From NCBI RefSeq assembly GCF_910592395.1, contig NC_088321.1:2170001-2234000 (forward strand): a DNA stretch of 64,000 bases, in the 5' to 3' direction. Positions 22,101-32,387 of the stretch are shown one piece after another (within the stretch, counting starts at the first letter, position 1; each line of letters starts with the position of its first letter). The notes below the pieces were generated by a model. The model saw only the letters and a program-made list of their open reading frames with translations, was not told the DNA's origin and did not search any database. This stretch comes from Lineus longissimus (lineage: Eukaryota; Nemertea; Pilidiophora; Heteronemertea; Lineidae). The position numbers and the translations under genes are program-made.

Positions 22101-24111
22101 CACTGTTTTAGCCAGCTATAAGCCCAATATAAGTATTAGATATTATTATCATCTAAATTAGCCCCCGATTAGCCCCATCGAGCTCGATGGGGCTAATAGA
22201 CACGGGGCTTTGACACACGGGTCTATTTAGACACGGCAATTCATAGGTGTAAGCGCAAAAGACACGGGGATTTGAAAGGTGGAAGTACGACTATTACCTC
22301 TCAAAAATATGTTCGATGTGTTGTTGACCTAACGACCCTTTTACCGCACTGTTAGCATAAGATAACTGACCCAGGTCAAGTTATCTGTCGCTAGGCAAAG
22401 TGGTCTGCAATCAAAACCATGATCTCCTGTTCTCTGACAGATATTACAGTGGAAACTCCCTTAGCGGACACCTCTCTATTAAGGACAACCTTTCTATTAA
22501 GGACACTAGTTTTGGTCCCAAATTGGTTGTTTCCATTCAATTTGACCTCTCTAATCAGGATACCTCTCTATTAAGGCCACTAGTTTTGGTCCCAAATTGG
22601 TTGTTTCCATTCAATGTGACCTCTCTAGTCAGGACACCTCTCTATTAAGGACAGCACTTGTCAGTCCCAATGGTGTCTTTAATAGAGGGAGATCCTACTC
22701 TGCAGTGGAACCCCCTTAGCGGACACCTCTCTATTAAGGACAACCTCTCTATTAAGGACACTAGTTTTGGTCCCAAATTGGTCGTTTCCATTCAATTTGA
22801 TCTCTAATCAGGATACCTCTCTATTAAGGACAACCTCTCCATTAAGGACACTGGTTTTGGTCCCTAATTGGTTGTTTCTATTCAATGTTCCCTCTCTAAT
22901 CAGGACACCTCTCTATTAAGGACAGCACTTGTCAGTCCCAATGGTGTCCTTAATAGAGAGAGATCCTACTCTGCAGTGGAACCCCTCAGCGGACACCTCT
23001 CTATTAAGGACAACCTCTCTATTAAGGACACTTGTCTTGGTCCAAAATTTGTTGTTTCCATTCAATTTGACCTCTCTAATCAGGACACCTCTCTATTAAA
23101 GACAGCATAGGTCAGTCCCGAGGGTGTCCTTAATAGAGAGGTTCTATACTGTACTTACTATTCGTTTTTCTCTAAAGTCGATCCCTACAGTTGATATAAA
23201 CTTATTGTTGAATGTGGCGTCGGTGTATTGATAGAGGAAGCTGGTCTTCCCCACACCAGAGTCACCTGGAAAAAAAGACAAATATTAAATCAATCTTACC
23301 TCACAGGGGCAACTGAGGAATGAGATTTCGGACATAGTCCCTCCGACTCCATTGTCCATTCGTCGTCACCTTATTGACAAATTAATCCGCGTCACCAGCA
23401 CATGAAAACTATGACAAGGTCATGCAGATGGCAGATTAGTTCTCCTCAAAATACACTAACATTTTTATATTTTTGCGGTGTTTTCTCTATACACATTGGA
23501 ACCTCCCTTAGCGGACACCTCTCTATTAACGACAACTTTTGTATAAAGGACACTAGTTTCGGTCCCAAATTGGTCGTTTCCATTCGTTTTGACCTCTCTA
23601 ATCAGGACACCTCTCTATTAAGGACAGCATAGGTCAGTACAGTGGAACCTCCCTTAGCGGACACCTCTCTTTTAGGGACAACCTTTGTATTAAGGACACT
23701 AGGTTTGGTCCCAAATTGGTCGTTTCCATTGGATTTGACCTCTCTAATCAGGACACCTCTCCATGAAGGACAGCATAGGTCAGTACAGTGGAACCTCCCT
23801 TAGCAGATACCTCTCTATTAAGGACAACCTCTCTATTAAGGACACTATGTCTGGTACCGAATTGGTGGTTTCCAGTCAATTTTACATCACTAATCAGGAC
23901 ACCTCTCTACTAAGGACAGCAGTTGTCAGTCCCGTCGGTGTCCTTAATAGAGAGGTTCTACTGTATTTCTCTAATAAGGTATTTCCACCCGACAAACTCC
24001 GAATCATTTGTTGACGAAATACGTACCTAAAGCGAGGAATTTGATTAAATAATCGTACTCTGATTGCGATGAATGTGTGTTGTTCATATTCGTGTTGGTT
24101 GAATCACCCAT
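19163..24111 (-). CDS. RAB27: RAB27-type small GTPase, five coding exons, complete
   Basis: Rab27 GTPases dock secretory granules and lysosome-related organelles at the plasma membrane through Slp/Slac2/Munc13-4 effectors. Coding exons (minus strand): 24111-24027, 23265-23159, 20837-20752, 20225-19998, 19355-19163. Every junction is AG/GT and in phase, giving 232 residues (human RAB27A is about 221). Visible motifs: [11 protein letters not shown] before the P-loop GDSGVGKT (residues 29-36), switch I TVGIDF (54-59), WDTAGQE (86-92), GNKAD (145-149), ETSA (174-177) and the C-terminal CAC (230-232), a dual geranylgeranylation signal. The segment between switch I and WDTAGQE ([20 protein letters not shown]) is longer than in most Rabs, as in Rab27. 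An acceptor at 24120 implies an upstream non-coding 5' exon. The N-terminus has an extra Asn/Thr-rich stretch. Introns 1, 2 and 4 carry transposons or tandem repeats. The function is inferred from the family. Confidence 0.96.
19338..19552. repeat. 54-bp tandem repeat spanning the RAB27 last 3' splice site
   Basis: Unit begins TTTCAAAGTATGGGAGCCTA, then GAAGGAGGAAAACAAAATAT, then GTTTCAAAACCAAG. The first unit overlaps the start of RAB27 exon 5 (19355 downwards). Three further units in intron 4 repeat the acceptor and the first about 18 exon bases; the last ends in a poly-A run. Confidence 0.92.
19627..19878. mobile_element. TA-flanked MITE in RAB27 intron 4
   Basis: CAGTAGAACCTCTG ... GGAGGTTCCACTG, with one internal duplicated block (GAGAGGTCAATTTGAATGG). 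Confidence 0.85.
21130..21240. repeat. SINE-associated body fragment
   Basis: Shares GGAGTCCACTATAGGCTAC-like and TGCCCTGGCATAGACAC phrases with 38905-39065 and, in reverse, 42640-42750. Confidence 0.55.
21303..21604 (-). mobile_element. Dimeric tRNA-derived SINE
   Basis: Two head-to-tail copies about 155 bp apart. On the minus strand each starts with a tRNA-like head: A-box-like TAGCCTAGTGGTTAACACTG, B-box GGTTCGATCCCGGG, followed by GAACCGGCGTGGCTTTCAAG and ending near CCTGGCTCTTCACAAC. The head lacks a proper cloverleaf, so it is a SINE, not a functional tRNA. The same dimer occurs at 39084-39386. Confidence 0.82.
22155..22297. repeat. Right half of the GTGGAAGTACGACTAT element
   Basis: Contains the palindrome AGCCCCATCGAGCTCGATGG and ends GGTGGAAGTACGACTAT. 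Matches 26005-26122, where the full element is seen. Confidence 0.75.
22447..22702. mobile_element. TA-flanked MITE, first of three head-to-tail copies
   Basis: CAGTGGAAACTCCC start; the end runs into the next copy through GATCCTACTCTG. In RAB27 intron 2. Confidence 0.85.
22703..22972. mobile_element. TA-flanked MITE, second of three copies
   Basis: CAGTGGAACCCCCTTAGCGG start, with a duplicated internal block. Confidence 0.85.
22973..23151. mobile_element. TA-flanked MITE, third copy, abutting RAB27 exon 2 donor
   Basis: CAGTGGAACCCCTC ... GAGGTTCTATACTG. Its end is at intron position +8 of the exon 2 splice donor (minus strand). Confidence 0.88.
23503..23639. mobile_element. TA-flanked MITE, truncated head-to-tail copy
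   Basis: ATTGGAACCTCCCTTAGCGG start, joined directly to the next copy at GGTCAGTA. In RAB27 intron 1. Confidence 0.8.
23640..23785. mobile_element. TA-flanked MITE, truncated head-to-tail copy
   Basis: CAGTGGAACCTCCCTTAGCG start; ends at GCATAGGTCAGTA before the next copy. Confidence 0.8.
23786..23963. mobile_element. TA-flanked MITE, complete last copy of the row
   Basis: CAGTGGAACCTCCC ... GAGGTTCTACTG followed by TA. In RAB27 intron 1. Confidence 0.85.
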
Positions 24112-24174
24112 TTCGAGATCTGAAACGACAAACAATAAAATATCATTTTGGGAAATTTTCAAATTTTTTTATAA

Positions 24175-24855
24175 TTTGCGTATCGATACAGGAATGGTAC
24201 CATTAGAAAGAGCTCATCGAGTGCTTTTCAATGAATCGTCATGTCAATGGGTTTTTATATTAAAAGTTTTTAACAATAAGTAATTATTTTTGAAAAATCT
24301 CAGAAAAATTGAAAATTTGCCTAAAATCAGATCGATACACAAATGGTACCATCACATAGAGCTCATCGAGAGCTTTTCAATGAATGGTCATGTCAATGGG
24401 TTTTTTTAATTACAAGTTTTAAACAATCATTGTTATGGGAAAATCTCAGAAATTTTTTTTTACATAAAATCAAATTTATTCACAAATGGTACCATTAGAA
24501 AGTGCTCATCGAGTGCTTTTCAATTAATGGTCATGTCAATGGGTTTTTAAATTACAAGTTTTTAACAATAAATAATTATTTTGGGAAAATCTCAGAAAAC
24601 TACATAATTTACAAAAATTCAATTGATACACAAATGGTACCATCACAAAGAGCTCATCGAGAGCTTTTTAATGAATGGTCATGTCAATGGGTTTTCAAAT
24701 TACAAGTTTTTAACAATCATTATTATGGGAAAATCTCAGAAAATAAATAATTTACATGAAATTAAATTGATACATAAATGGTACCATCACAAAAAGCTCA
24801 TCGAGAGCTTTTCAATGAATGGTCATGTCAATGGGTTTTTAAATTACAAAGTTTT
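24175..24855. repeat. 145-bp tandem repeat, about 4.7 copies, upstream of RAB27 coding exon 1
   Basis: Each unit contains ACAAATGGTACCATCACAAA, GAGCTCATCGAGAGCTTTTC and GGTCATGTCAATGGGTTTTT, spaced 145-150 bp. It lies 65 bp upstream of the RAB27 start codon, in the inferred first (5' UTR) intron or promoter side. Confidence 0.9.
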
Positions 24856-25307
24856 AAAAAATTTCAAAAGCAACTTCAGACATGTGAACAACGTCAAAGT
24901 TTCTCAACATCTTAAATACTTCTACAATTCTTAAAAACACCTGGGTTACAATCAACCACTGCTCTTTGTGCCTCGTTTTGACCACAGCGGTAAGGTTCGC
25001 CAACCATAACCGGTTGGGTTGGTGCAAAATATGGAAGCAGTCAAAAAGCATTTCAATCCACATTATTCGTAATCTAATTTGAGATGTTTTAGAATAGATA
25101 TCGATACTTCACTGTCGGTATTGATTCTCTCACCAAAGACGCTCGGGTGGAGCTAAAATGTTGGCCAAAACCTCGGCTTGGGTCTACATTTTATATCCAC
25201 CCTCGCAGTTTGGGCGAGACAATCAACACCCACACTTCATTATCAATTCCTTAAACACTCGCTTCACACCAGGAAATTTCTTAGCTCACCTTTCTGCAAT
25301 AGCTAAT
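24856..25307. other. Intergenic, nothing recognised
   Basis: No supported gene. The non-coding first exon of RAB27 may lie here or further upstream. Confidence 0.35.
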
Positions 25308-25485
25308 AAGTGGAACCTCCCTTAGCAGACACCTCTCTACTAAGGACACCCTCTCGATAAAGGACACTGAATTTAGTCCCAAATCGGTCGATTCCAATCA
25401 ATTTGACCTCTGTTATCAGGACACCTCTCAATCAAGGACAGCATATGTCAGTCTGAAAGGTGTCCTTAATAGAGAGGTTCTACTG
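25308..25485. mobile_element. TA-flanked MITE, diverged copy
   Basis: AAGTGGAACCTCCC ... GAGGTTCTACTG. Confidence 0.8.
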
Positions 25486-25722
25486 TTGAAGAGGAACTAC
25501 TTGCGACAATCGCCAATACATTAAACACCTATTACCTCTGTAATGAGAATTATCAAGCAAGCCAAGAGCATTAGAAACAAATACCCGTATCCTAGCAACC
25601 AAATGTGTCAAGCATACCATTACCATAGCGACCGCAGACAAGCTATGTTGCACATCTGAGTTTTGTGGCGTTAAGATGGAAAGTGGATTGGATCGAAGGC
25701 TATTCTCTCTGCCAGCATAAGT

Positions 25723-26122
25723 CGTAGTTCCACCTATCATAAAACCCCGTATTTTTCAACACCCGTGTCTTCGCCGAGAGTAAAAAAACCTGGGGTGCAC
25801 TTACACCTATCAGTGGTGTTAGATAATGGTTAATAGCCCCGGCGACAGGTGCGCTGTAGGTAGGGAGCTCTCCTGTGTTTCTTTCCCGTTGGAGGGGAAT
25901 TTCGCGTGCGCAATACCGAGGCAACTACACAGCGCCATCTGTTGCCGGGTCTTAGAACTTGCAATTGCCGTGTCTATTCAGATTCCACCTATCAAAAACC
26001 CAGCCCCCGATTAGCCCCATCGAGCTCGATGGGGCTAATAGACACGGGGATTTGACACACGGCAATTCATAGGTGTAAGCGCAAAAGACACGGGGATTTG
26101 ATAGGTGGAAGTACGACTATAG
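25723..26122. mobile_element. MITE-like element with GTCGTAGTTCCACCTATCA ends
   Basis: The left end GTCGTAGTTCCACCTATCAT is inverted at the right as TTGATAGGTGGAAGTACGAC. Contains the AGCCCCATCGAGCTCGATGG palindrome. About 400 bp, no ORF of note. Confidence 0.78.
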
Positions 26123-26314
26123 ATAAAGTCTCCTGGGCTGAGCAGAGCTTACCAACTTCTCAGAGAGGGCATGCCGATCAACCGTCGTTGTGCGTATATT
26201 CTCCTTCACCGCCGATAACTCCCCCTGATCGGCCGTCAGAAGGGTTGTTACTTTATCGGTAGTCTCCTTGCATTCCCTTCCTTTCCCACGCGTCCATGTC
26301 GTGACAACACTAAC

Positions 26315-26604
26315 CAGGGTTTCCCCCAGAGGGGGGATGGGGGGATTCATCCCCCCCTAAAATATTTCAAGGGGGGATATCCCCCCCTTAATTTTGAGCA
26401 CTAAAGTTTGTTTTACTGTCAAATGAGTAATTTTCATTATTTGATATGTAAAATAAGAGCATTAGGGAGCCAATTGTAGCAGTTTTAAGGCCAAAAAACG
26501 TCTCTATACCCTTTTTAAGAAAAAAAAAATTTTAGAAGAAAAATTTTTTTTAGAAATTTTTTTTTTTTGCTTCCCCCTCAAATTTAATCCTGGCGAAAAC
26601 CCTG
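26315..26604. mobile_element. CAGGG-terminated element
   Basis: CAGGGTTTCCCCCAG ... CTGGCGAAAACCCTG, flanked by a CTAAC direct repeat. Confidence 0.85.
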
Positions 26605-26930
26605 CTAACATTTCACTCACTCGTGGTTGTCCCAAGAGACACGCACTGAAAGCAATCGTAATCGAAGACCAGGTGTTCAATGAGTAACGGTTCCAGGGAT
26701 GCTGACACGACCCAAATGCACAGTGCATGCTGTATAGAAGAAGGGTAACCTGATCCTGAGGTTGGCGCTACCAATTCAGGCCGTCATTCAATTACTTCGT
26801 GTCGAGCAATTTGATTGGTCACCCGTTTATAATGGTGCGTCTGACGGATACCTGGCGGGAGTTATCGGCAGAGGATGGAGGAGACTTTAGGACTGATATT
26901 CACCGACGATAAGTCGGCATGAGAACGAGT

Positions 26931-27202
26931 CAGGGTTTCCGCCAGGATTATATTTGAAGGGGGAGCAAAAAAAAGATTTTTTCTAAAAAAAATTTTTTTT
27001 TTCTAAAATTTTTTTTTTCTTAAAAAGGGTATATGACCCCTCCTGAGACGTTTATTGGCCCTAAAACCGCTACAATTGGCTCCCAAATGCTCTTATTTTA
27101 CATATCAAATCGTGAAAATCACTCAAACTTTAGTGCTCAAAATTAAGGGGGGATATCCCCCCTTGAAATATTTTAGGCCCCCCCCCTCTGGGGGAAACCC
27201 TG
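26931..27202. mobile_element. CAGGG-terminated element, inverted orientation
   Basis: CAGGGTTTCCGCCAGG ... GGGGGAAACCCTG. Flanks CGAGT and CGGGT look like a diverged 5-base duplication. Confidence 0.82.
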
Positions 27203-27314
27203 CGGGTCGTCACCGATGGTCTCTGATGTGGAGATTAATGCCGTTAAAAACGCGGGAGAACCTCTAAATCACTTCTTGGGATTGATTGGATGCATTATTT
27301 AGTGGTCGGTTCAT

Positions 27315-27605
27315 AACCTGGCACTGGCACTGGCACTGGCAACGTTTTAGCAAGAAAATACAAAAGAATATAAGTTTTACGTCCCATAAAATGCAATTGG
27401 TAAGACTGATGAGAATTGCAGCTTATTGTTTCTGTAAAAGGCATTGATTTTTAAAACTTAGCCAAATTCCTTTCTCAAGCCCCCCTGTGCAAAAGTGGCT
27501 GCCGATAATCGCATGACGATTTGTTAGCAAAATCTAGTCTGCAGACCAGAAATCACCTTGAGGCCAGTGCAAATGCAAGTGCCAGAGTGCCAGTGCCAGG
27601 TTTTG
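27315..27605. repeat. Foldback built of GGCACT motifs
   Basis: AACCTGGCACTGGCACTGGC on the left and GCCAGAGTGCCAGTGCCAGG plus TT on the right are inverted. Confidence 0.65.
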
Positions 27606-27869
27606 ACCCGACCCATTATTTTGCCCTGATACAGAAGAATTACAATAAAAGCAATTTGATTTTTACGTAAAATTACGTCGGGGCCTAGGGGAATAAGCAC
27701 TTGCGCTGGCAGTGGCTCTAGGTGTTATAGGGTTAAAGAGGCTGTGGCCAAGCGCTGATGAATTATAGTGAGTTACGATGTTCTACGCACGTCATTCACC
27801 GGTAACGAGGACAAATGCATGACGTGTTGCGCACGTCATCGGCAGCAGAAAGGGAAAGAAAGTATTTTT

Positions 27870-27955
27870 CAGGGTTTCTGCCAGAGGGGGTGATGGGGGG
27901 ATCCATCCATCCCCCCTCAAATCTTTCTAGAGGGGGACATCACCCCCTCAGGTTT
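27870..27955. mobile_element. CAGGG-terminated element, truncated
   Basis: CAGGGTTTCTGCCAGAGGGG start and the G-rich block only. Confidence 0.7.
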
Positions 27956-27974
27956 GCAGACTAGTTTTTTTAAA

Positions 27975-28224
27975 GGCCGCGGCTATTCTTACGACGATCC
28001 CTAATGCATTTTACATCCAAACTACTGGTTATTCTTACGACGATCGTTTTCACCTTTTTGGGCCTTAATCCTAACCCTGACGCTCACCCTGACCCTAACA
28101 CTTACTCCTAGCGCCAACCCTAACCCTAACCCTTCCTTTACACTAGTCTTATCTCCCTAGATCCTCAGTTTAATCTCTGAAATCGCATAAATCCTAAGTT
28201 ACGACTAGTCGTAAGAATAGCCGC
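27975..28224. mobile_element. Inverted-repeat element with telomere-like core
   Basis: Left GGCCGCGGCTATTCTTACGA, right TCGTAAGAATAGCCGC. Between 28067 and 28136 there is a degenerate run of CCTAACCCTGACGCTCACCC and CCAACCCTAACCCTAACCC. Confidence 0.7.
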
Positions 28225-28887
28225 TTTGTTTTTTAAATTAATAATATTTTAGCGTTATAGAACAAATGTAAATAGAAGCTCTCAGCCATTTGCGCAGGCC
28301 ATGATTCTAATCTAAGCAGAGTTTCACACTCGCCATCGTCTCTACCAATGGAGAAGACTGGTGAAAGAGTCGACCAGCTGTTGAGTTCGAAAGGCGTGCT
28401 ATGAATCAGCGGCCAATTCGCTAATTTCCATAATTTATGCGTGAACCTGGGATATCGTGGCGGGAATGAGCATCTATATCACCAAGTTTATTTTCGTCGG
28501 AGCTGCTTGGAAATCGCTTCTTTTGCGCAACAATTTTTTTTTAAATTCGTCGAGAAAATTTCTGCAGAAACTTTTCCAGGTGATTTTTTCATTTTCCACA
28601 AACGGAATCCAAGCCAAAACATCTCCAGGTTCTTGATTTTCATTCCAGTAAACCCACATTCTGCGAAAAAAGCAGTTTTTCACAAAAAAGGTGAGATATT
28701 TATCCATGCTCCTAGTCTCCTACTGTGTTTTTCATATTATTCTGGCCAAAGGTACCTAGTTGAACTCCAGGATGTCACCAGACTACTACAGAAAGATAGT
28801 GGTGTTGTACAATACTAGATTATCGTTATGGTAGGCCAAACCAATGCAGGTTCTCCACTCTGCCTTTTGCCCAGGTGCAGCACCCTA

Positions 28888-29377
28888 AAGCTAGGTGCAC
28901 ACAGAGCTTGTGACTGCGTGATCGCAGCTGCAAGCCGTCTCCCCCAAAGTCATGCGACGACGCAATCCTCTAGACTGTTGCGACCATGTGTGACATCGAC
29001 GACGCCAAATCATCACCAATGTTTCATCTCGCTCCTCGTTCCATTCTTCAACCATGTATGTCTGTGGGCGCTGCCATCTTGAAATCATGTGGTGTAACAG
29101 CAACGATTTGATTGGTCGATTGGTCGAGAGGTAATAGATTGTCGGCAAATTCTATCAACGTGCAGGCGAGCGGTGCACACTGCTTGCGCAACCTTGCGTC
29201 CTATGGCTGCGGCGAATACGGCTCCGGCAAATATATCAAATCATTTTGATTCCGACTGCGCCCCGGGACGCAAGCACTAAATGGCTGCAGTCTCCAGTGC
29301 ACACAGACATTTGCGTCCTCGCTAAGAGCCTTGCGGCTGCGATCACCCAAGCACTAAGCTCTGTGTGCACCTAGCTT
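28888..29377. mobile_element. MITE-like element with AAGCTAGGTGCACACAGAG ends
   Basis: Left AAGCTAGGTGCACACAGAGC, right GCTCTGTGTGCACCTAGCTT. Subterminal GATCGCAGC/GCTGCGATC inverted motifs. About 490 bp. Confidence 0.78.
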
Positions 29378-29475
29378 AGCAGAATCATTTTTCCCACTTT
29401 AGCACCCGGACAAAAAAAATTAGCACCCGGACACATTCATAGAGTTGGTAATGGTTTTACTGTCGGAGCACCTGG

Positions 29476-30115
29476 CCAGACGTTGCTGGTGACCTGGTCA
29501 GACATTGCTGCCGACCTGGTCAGACATTGCTGCCGACCTGGTCAGACATTGCTGCCGACCTGGTCAGACGTTGCTGGTGACCTGGTCAGACATTGCTGCC
29601 GACCTGGTCAGACATTGCTGCCGACCTGGTCAGACATTGCTGCCGACCTGGCCAGACGTTGCTGCCGACCTGGCCAGACGTTGCTGCCGACCTGGTCAGA
29701 CATTGCTGCCGACCTGGTCAGACATTGCTGCCGACCTGGTCAGACGTTGCTGCCGACCTGGTCAGACATTGCTGCCGACCTGGTCAGACATTGCTGCCGA
29801 CCTGGCCAGACGTTGCTGCCGACCTGGCCAGACGTTGCTGCCGACCTGGTCAGACATTGCTGCCGACCTGGTCAGACATTGCTGCCGACCTGGTCAGACG
29901 TTGCTGCCGACCTGGTCAGACATTGCTGCCGACCTGGTCAGACATTGCTGCCGACCTGGTCAGACATTGCTGCCGACCTGGTCAGACATTGCTGCCGACC
30001 TGGCCAGACATTGCTGCCGACCTGGTCAGACATTGCTGCCGACCTGGTCAGACATTGCTGCCGACCTGGTCAGACATTGCTGCCGACCTGGTCAGACATT
30101 GCTGCCGACCTGGAC
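29476..30115. repeat. 22-bp minisatellite, about 29 copies
   Basis: Unit GACATTGCTGCCGACCTGGT plus CA, with few variants (GACG, GGTGA, GGCCA). Three units (66 bp) contain no stop, so all three plus frames stay open for 176-219 codons; this is an artefact of period and composition. Confidence 0.93.
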
Positions 30116-30212
30116 AGAACTGAAGTGAATTCTAAATTGTGACAAAATATGGCCACATCGCCCGGCCAAAAAACTTGTTGTGGAGAACACCTCAATGATG
30201 AAGAAACTGAGT

Positions 30213-30752
30213 AAAGGGCTGTCCACAGGTACCGCCATTTTGACTAGACCTCCAAATCCTAAAGCAATGAGAACGCCTTCAAAACTTAGTGAATGCTCAG
30301 GGTTTCCGCCAGAGGGGGGGATGGGGGCGATTCGTCCTCCCCTAAAACATTTCAAGGGGGGATATCCCCCCCTTAATTTTGAGCACTAAAGTTTGTTTTA
30401 CTGTCAAATGAGTAATTTTCATGATTTGATATGTAAATTAAGAGCATTTGGGAGCCAATTGTAGCGGTTTTAGGGCCAAAAAACGTCTCAGGAGGGGTCA
30501 TATACCCTTTTTAAGAAAAAAGTTTAGAAAAAAATTTTTTTTTAGAAAAAACAACATTTTTTTGTTCCCCCCTCAAATTTAATCCTGGCGGAAACCCTGA
30601 TGCTCATTTCAAGGGCTGGAGTCAGTTCTTTGTTTTCCAGAGAACAGTCTCCCGCCCTCGAAATGAGCAATCAATTCGTCTGGAAAGAGTGCTAATTGCT
30701 TTAGGATTTGGAGGTCTAGTCAAAATGGCGGTACCTATGGTCAACCCTCAAG
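30213..30752. mobile_element. Foldback element interrupted by a CAGGG element, second locus
   Basis: Same composite as 9229-9772: arms with CATTTTGACTAGACCTCC and its inverse, and the insertion at the same position. The terminal TTAA copies have mutated. Confidence 0.75.
30298..30599. mobile_element. CAGGG-terminated element
   Basis: CAGGGTTTCCGCCAG ... CTGGCGGAAACCCTG with ATGCT on both sides, as at 9315-9616. Confidence 0.85.
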
Positions 30753-30774
30753 GTCGTTCACGGTGTCAATGAAA

Positions 30775-30985
30775 GCCAGCTGCCCAGGATTGTGTGACAT
30801 TTATACACCTTTCCAGAAATGGGGCACTAAGTGTCCGAAATAGTGATGTCATAAAGGGTAACTAGGCCTAATGGTGGAGGGACAAAGGAGATAGTCATGG
30901 TTGACCAACACACTTGAATGCCTTTAATGACGGACAAGGGGGAAAAAGTTAGTTCCAATGCAAGCCACCAATTTCGGGAAGCATG
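30775..30985 (-). repeat. Dispersed repeat, copy 2 of 3
   Basis: Reverse complement of the sequence at 14007-14222. Confidence 0.8.
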
Positions 30986-31073
30986 TATACCATACTGGCT
31001 CCACTCACCAATAAGATCCCCAGCCGAACAATACCAGATTTCTACTACCGCCTCAATGGGTAGAGCCTAAACA

Positions 31074-31245
31074 AGTAGGCCTTTCGCTGCCGTAAAAGGG
31101 GTGGGATATCTTATCTTCGTTTTTTCCAATTGGTCTTTAATTGTAATATGAAAAGTTCCACTGTAGAGTCATGACTGTTCATGACGATTACGTTGTAAAC
31201 TCTTGAATAGATATCCCACCCCTTTTATGGCTGCGAAAGGCCTAC
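31074..31245. mobile_element. Short MITE, 38-bp inverted termini
   Basis: GTAGGCCTTTCGCTGCCGTA left; the right end GCTGCGAAAGGCCTAC is its inverse, followed inward by GATATCCCACCCCTTTTATG. Confidence 0.75.
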
Positions 31246-31283
31246 TATTGTGTCTGGCTGTTTAGACTCTACCCATCCAGGCA

Positions 31284-31868
31284 GTGGTACAAATCGGGTA
31301 TTGTCGGGTTTAGGATCTTATCATGGCGGTACAAATCGGGTATTGTCGGGTTTAGGATCTTATCTTGGTGGTACAAATCGGGTATTGTCGGGCTTAGGGT
31401 CTTATCTTGGTGGTACAAATCGGGTATTGTCGGGCTTAGGATCTTATCTTGGTGGTACAAATCGCGTATTGTCGGGTTTAGGATCTTATCTTGGTGGTAC
31501 AAATCGGGTATTGTCGGACTTAGGATCTTATCTTGGTGGTACAAATCGGGTATTGTCGGGCTTAGGATCTTATCTTGGCGGTACAAATCGGGTATTGTCG
31601 GGCTTAGGATCTTATCATGGTGGTACAAATCGGGTATTGTCGGGCTTAGGGTCTTATCTTGGTGGTACAAATCGGGTATTGTCGGGCTTAGGATCTTATC
31701 ATGGTGGTACAAATCGGGTATTGTCGGGCTTAGGATCTTATCATGGTGGTACAAATCGGGTATTGTCGGGCTTAGGATCTTATCATGGTGGTACAAATCG
31801 GGTATTGTCGGGCTTAGGGTCTTATCTTGGTGGTACAAATCGGGTATTGTCGGGCTTAGGATCTTATT
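31284..31868. repeat. 42-bp minisatellite, about 14 copies
   Basis: Unit GGTACAAATCGGGTATTGTC plus GGGCTTAGGATCTTATCTTGGT. The period gives open frames on both strands (GGTNRVLSGLGSYL on plus, 189 codons on minus). No start context, splice site or family supports coding. Confidence 0.93.
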
Positions 31869-32061
31869 GGCGAGTGGATCCAGTATGTGATTACACTAAG
31901 AACAGTTCAGTGACAGGAGGTCAGCCAAGTACCATTGGCCAGCTCTATCTGAAGAACACTTTAGCAAGCAGATAAAGCATAGCCTAACAACTTACCAAAT
32001 ACCATGTGATTCTCACTCAGGCTCATGCCCCTGAAAAACATATCATTGTCGTCAACGTTTC

Positions 32062-32330
32062 GATACTAACCTCCGTCACACACCGCCCCTTGGTGGTACA
32101 ACACATAGAAATATACCGCCTTGCGACCACTGACAAGTTTTTGGAAAATTTTGACAAGCAGAGTTCTCCACAGGGTTTTCTCAAGGTAGGGATACTAACC
32201 TCCGTCACACACCGCCCCTTGGTGGTACAACGCATAGAAATATACCGCCTTGCAACCACTGACAAGTTTTTAGAAGATTTTGACAAGCAGAGTTCTCCAC
32301 AGGGTTTTCTCAAGGTAGGGATACTAACCT
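32062..32330. repeat. 129-bp tandem duplication
   Basis: Two near-identical units starting GATACTAACCTCCGTCACAC and ending TTTTCTCAAGGTAGG, plus the start of a third. The period is divisible by three, so a shared frame stays open on both strands. Confidence 0.85.
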
Positions 32331-32387
32331 CGGGAGTCAAACAAATGCCTTGACAAAATCTCCGGAGAACTGCAACAGATTTTTAAG

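Noticed and set aside
29483-30142. 219-, 207- and 176-codon ORFs in three frames
   Set aside because: 22-bp minisatellite artefact; real genes do not use all three frames.
31250-31975. 241-codon plus and 189-codon minus ORFs
   Set aside because: 42-bp minisatellite; both strands open for arithmetic reasons.
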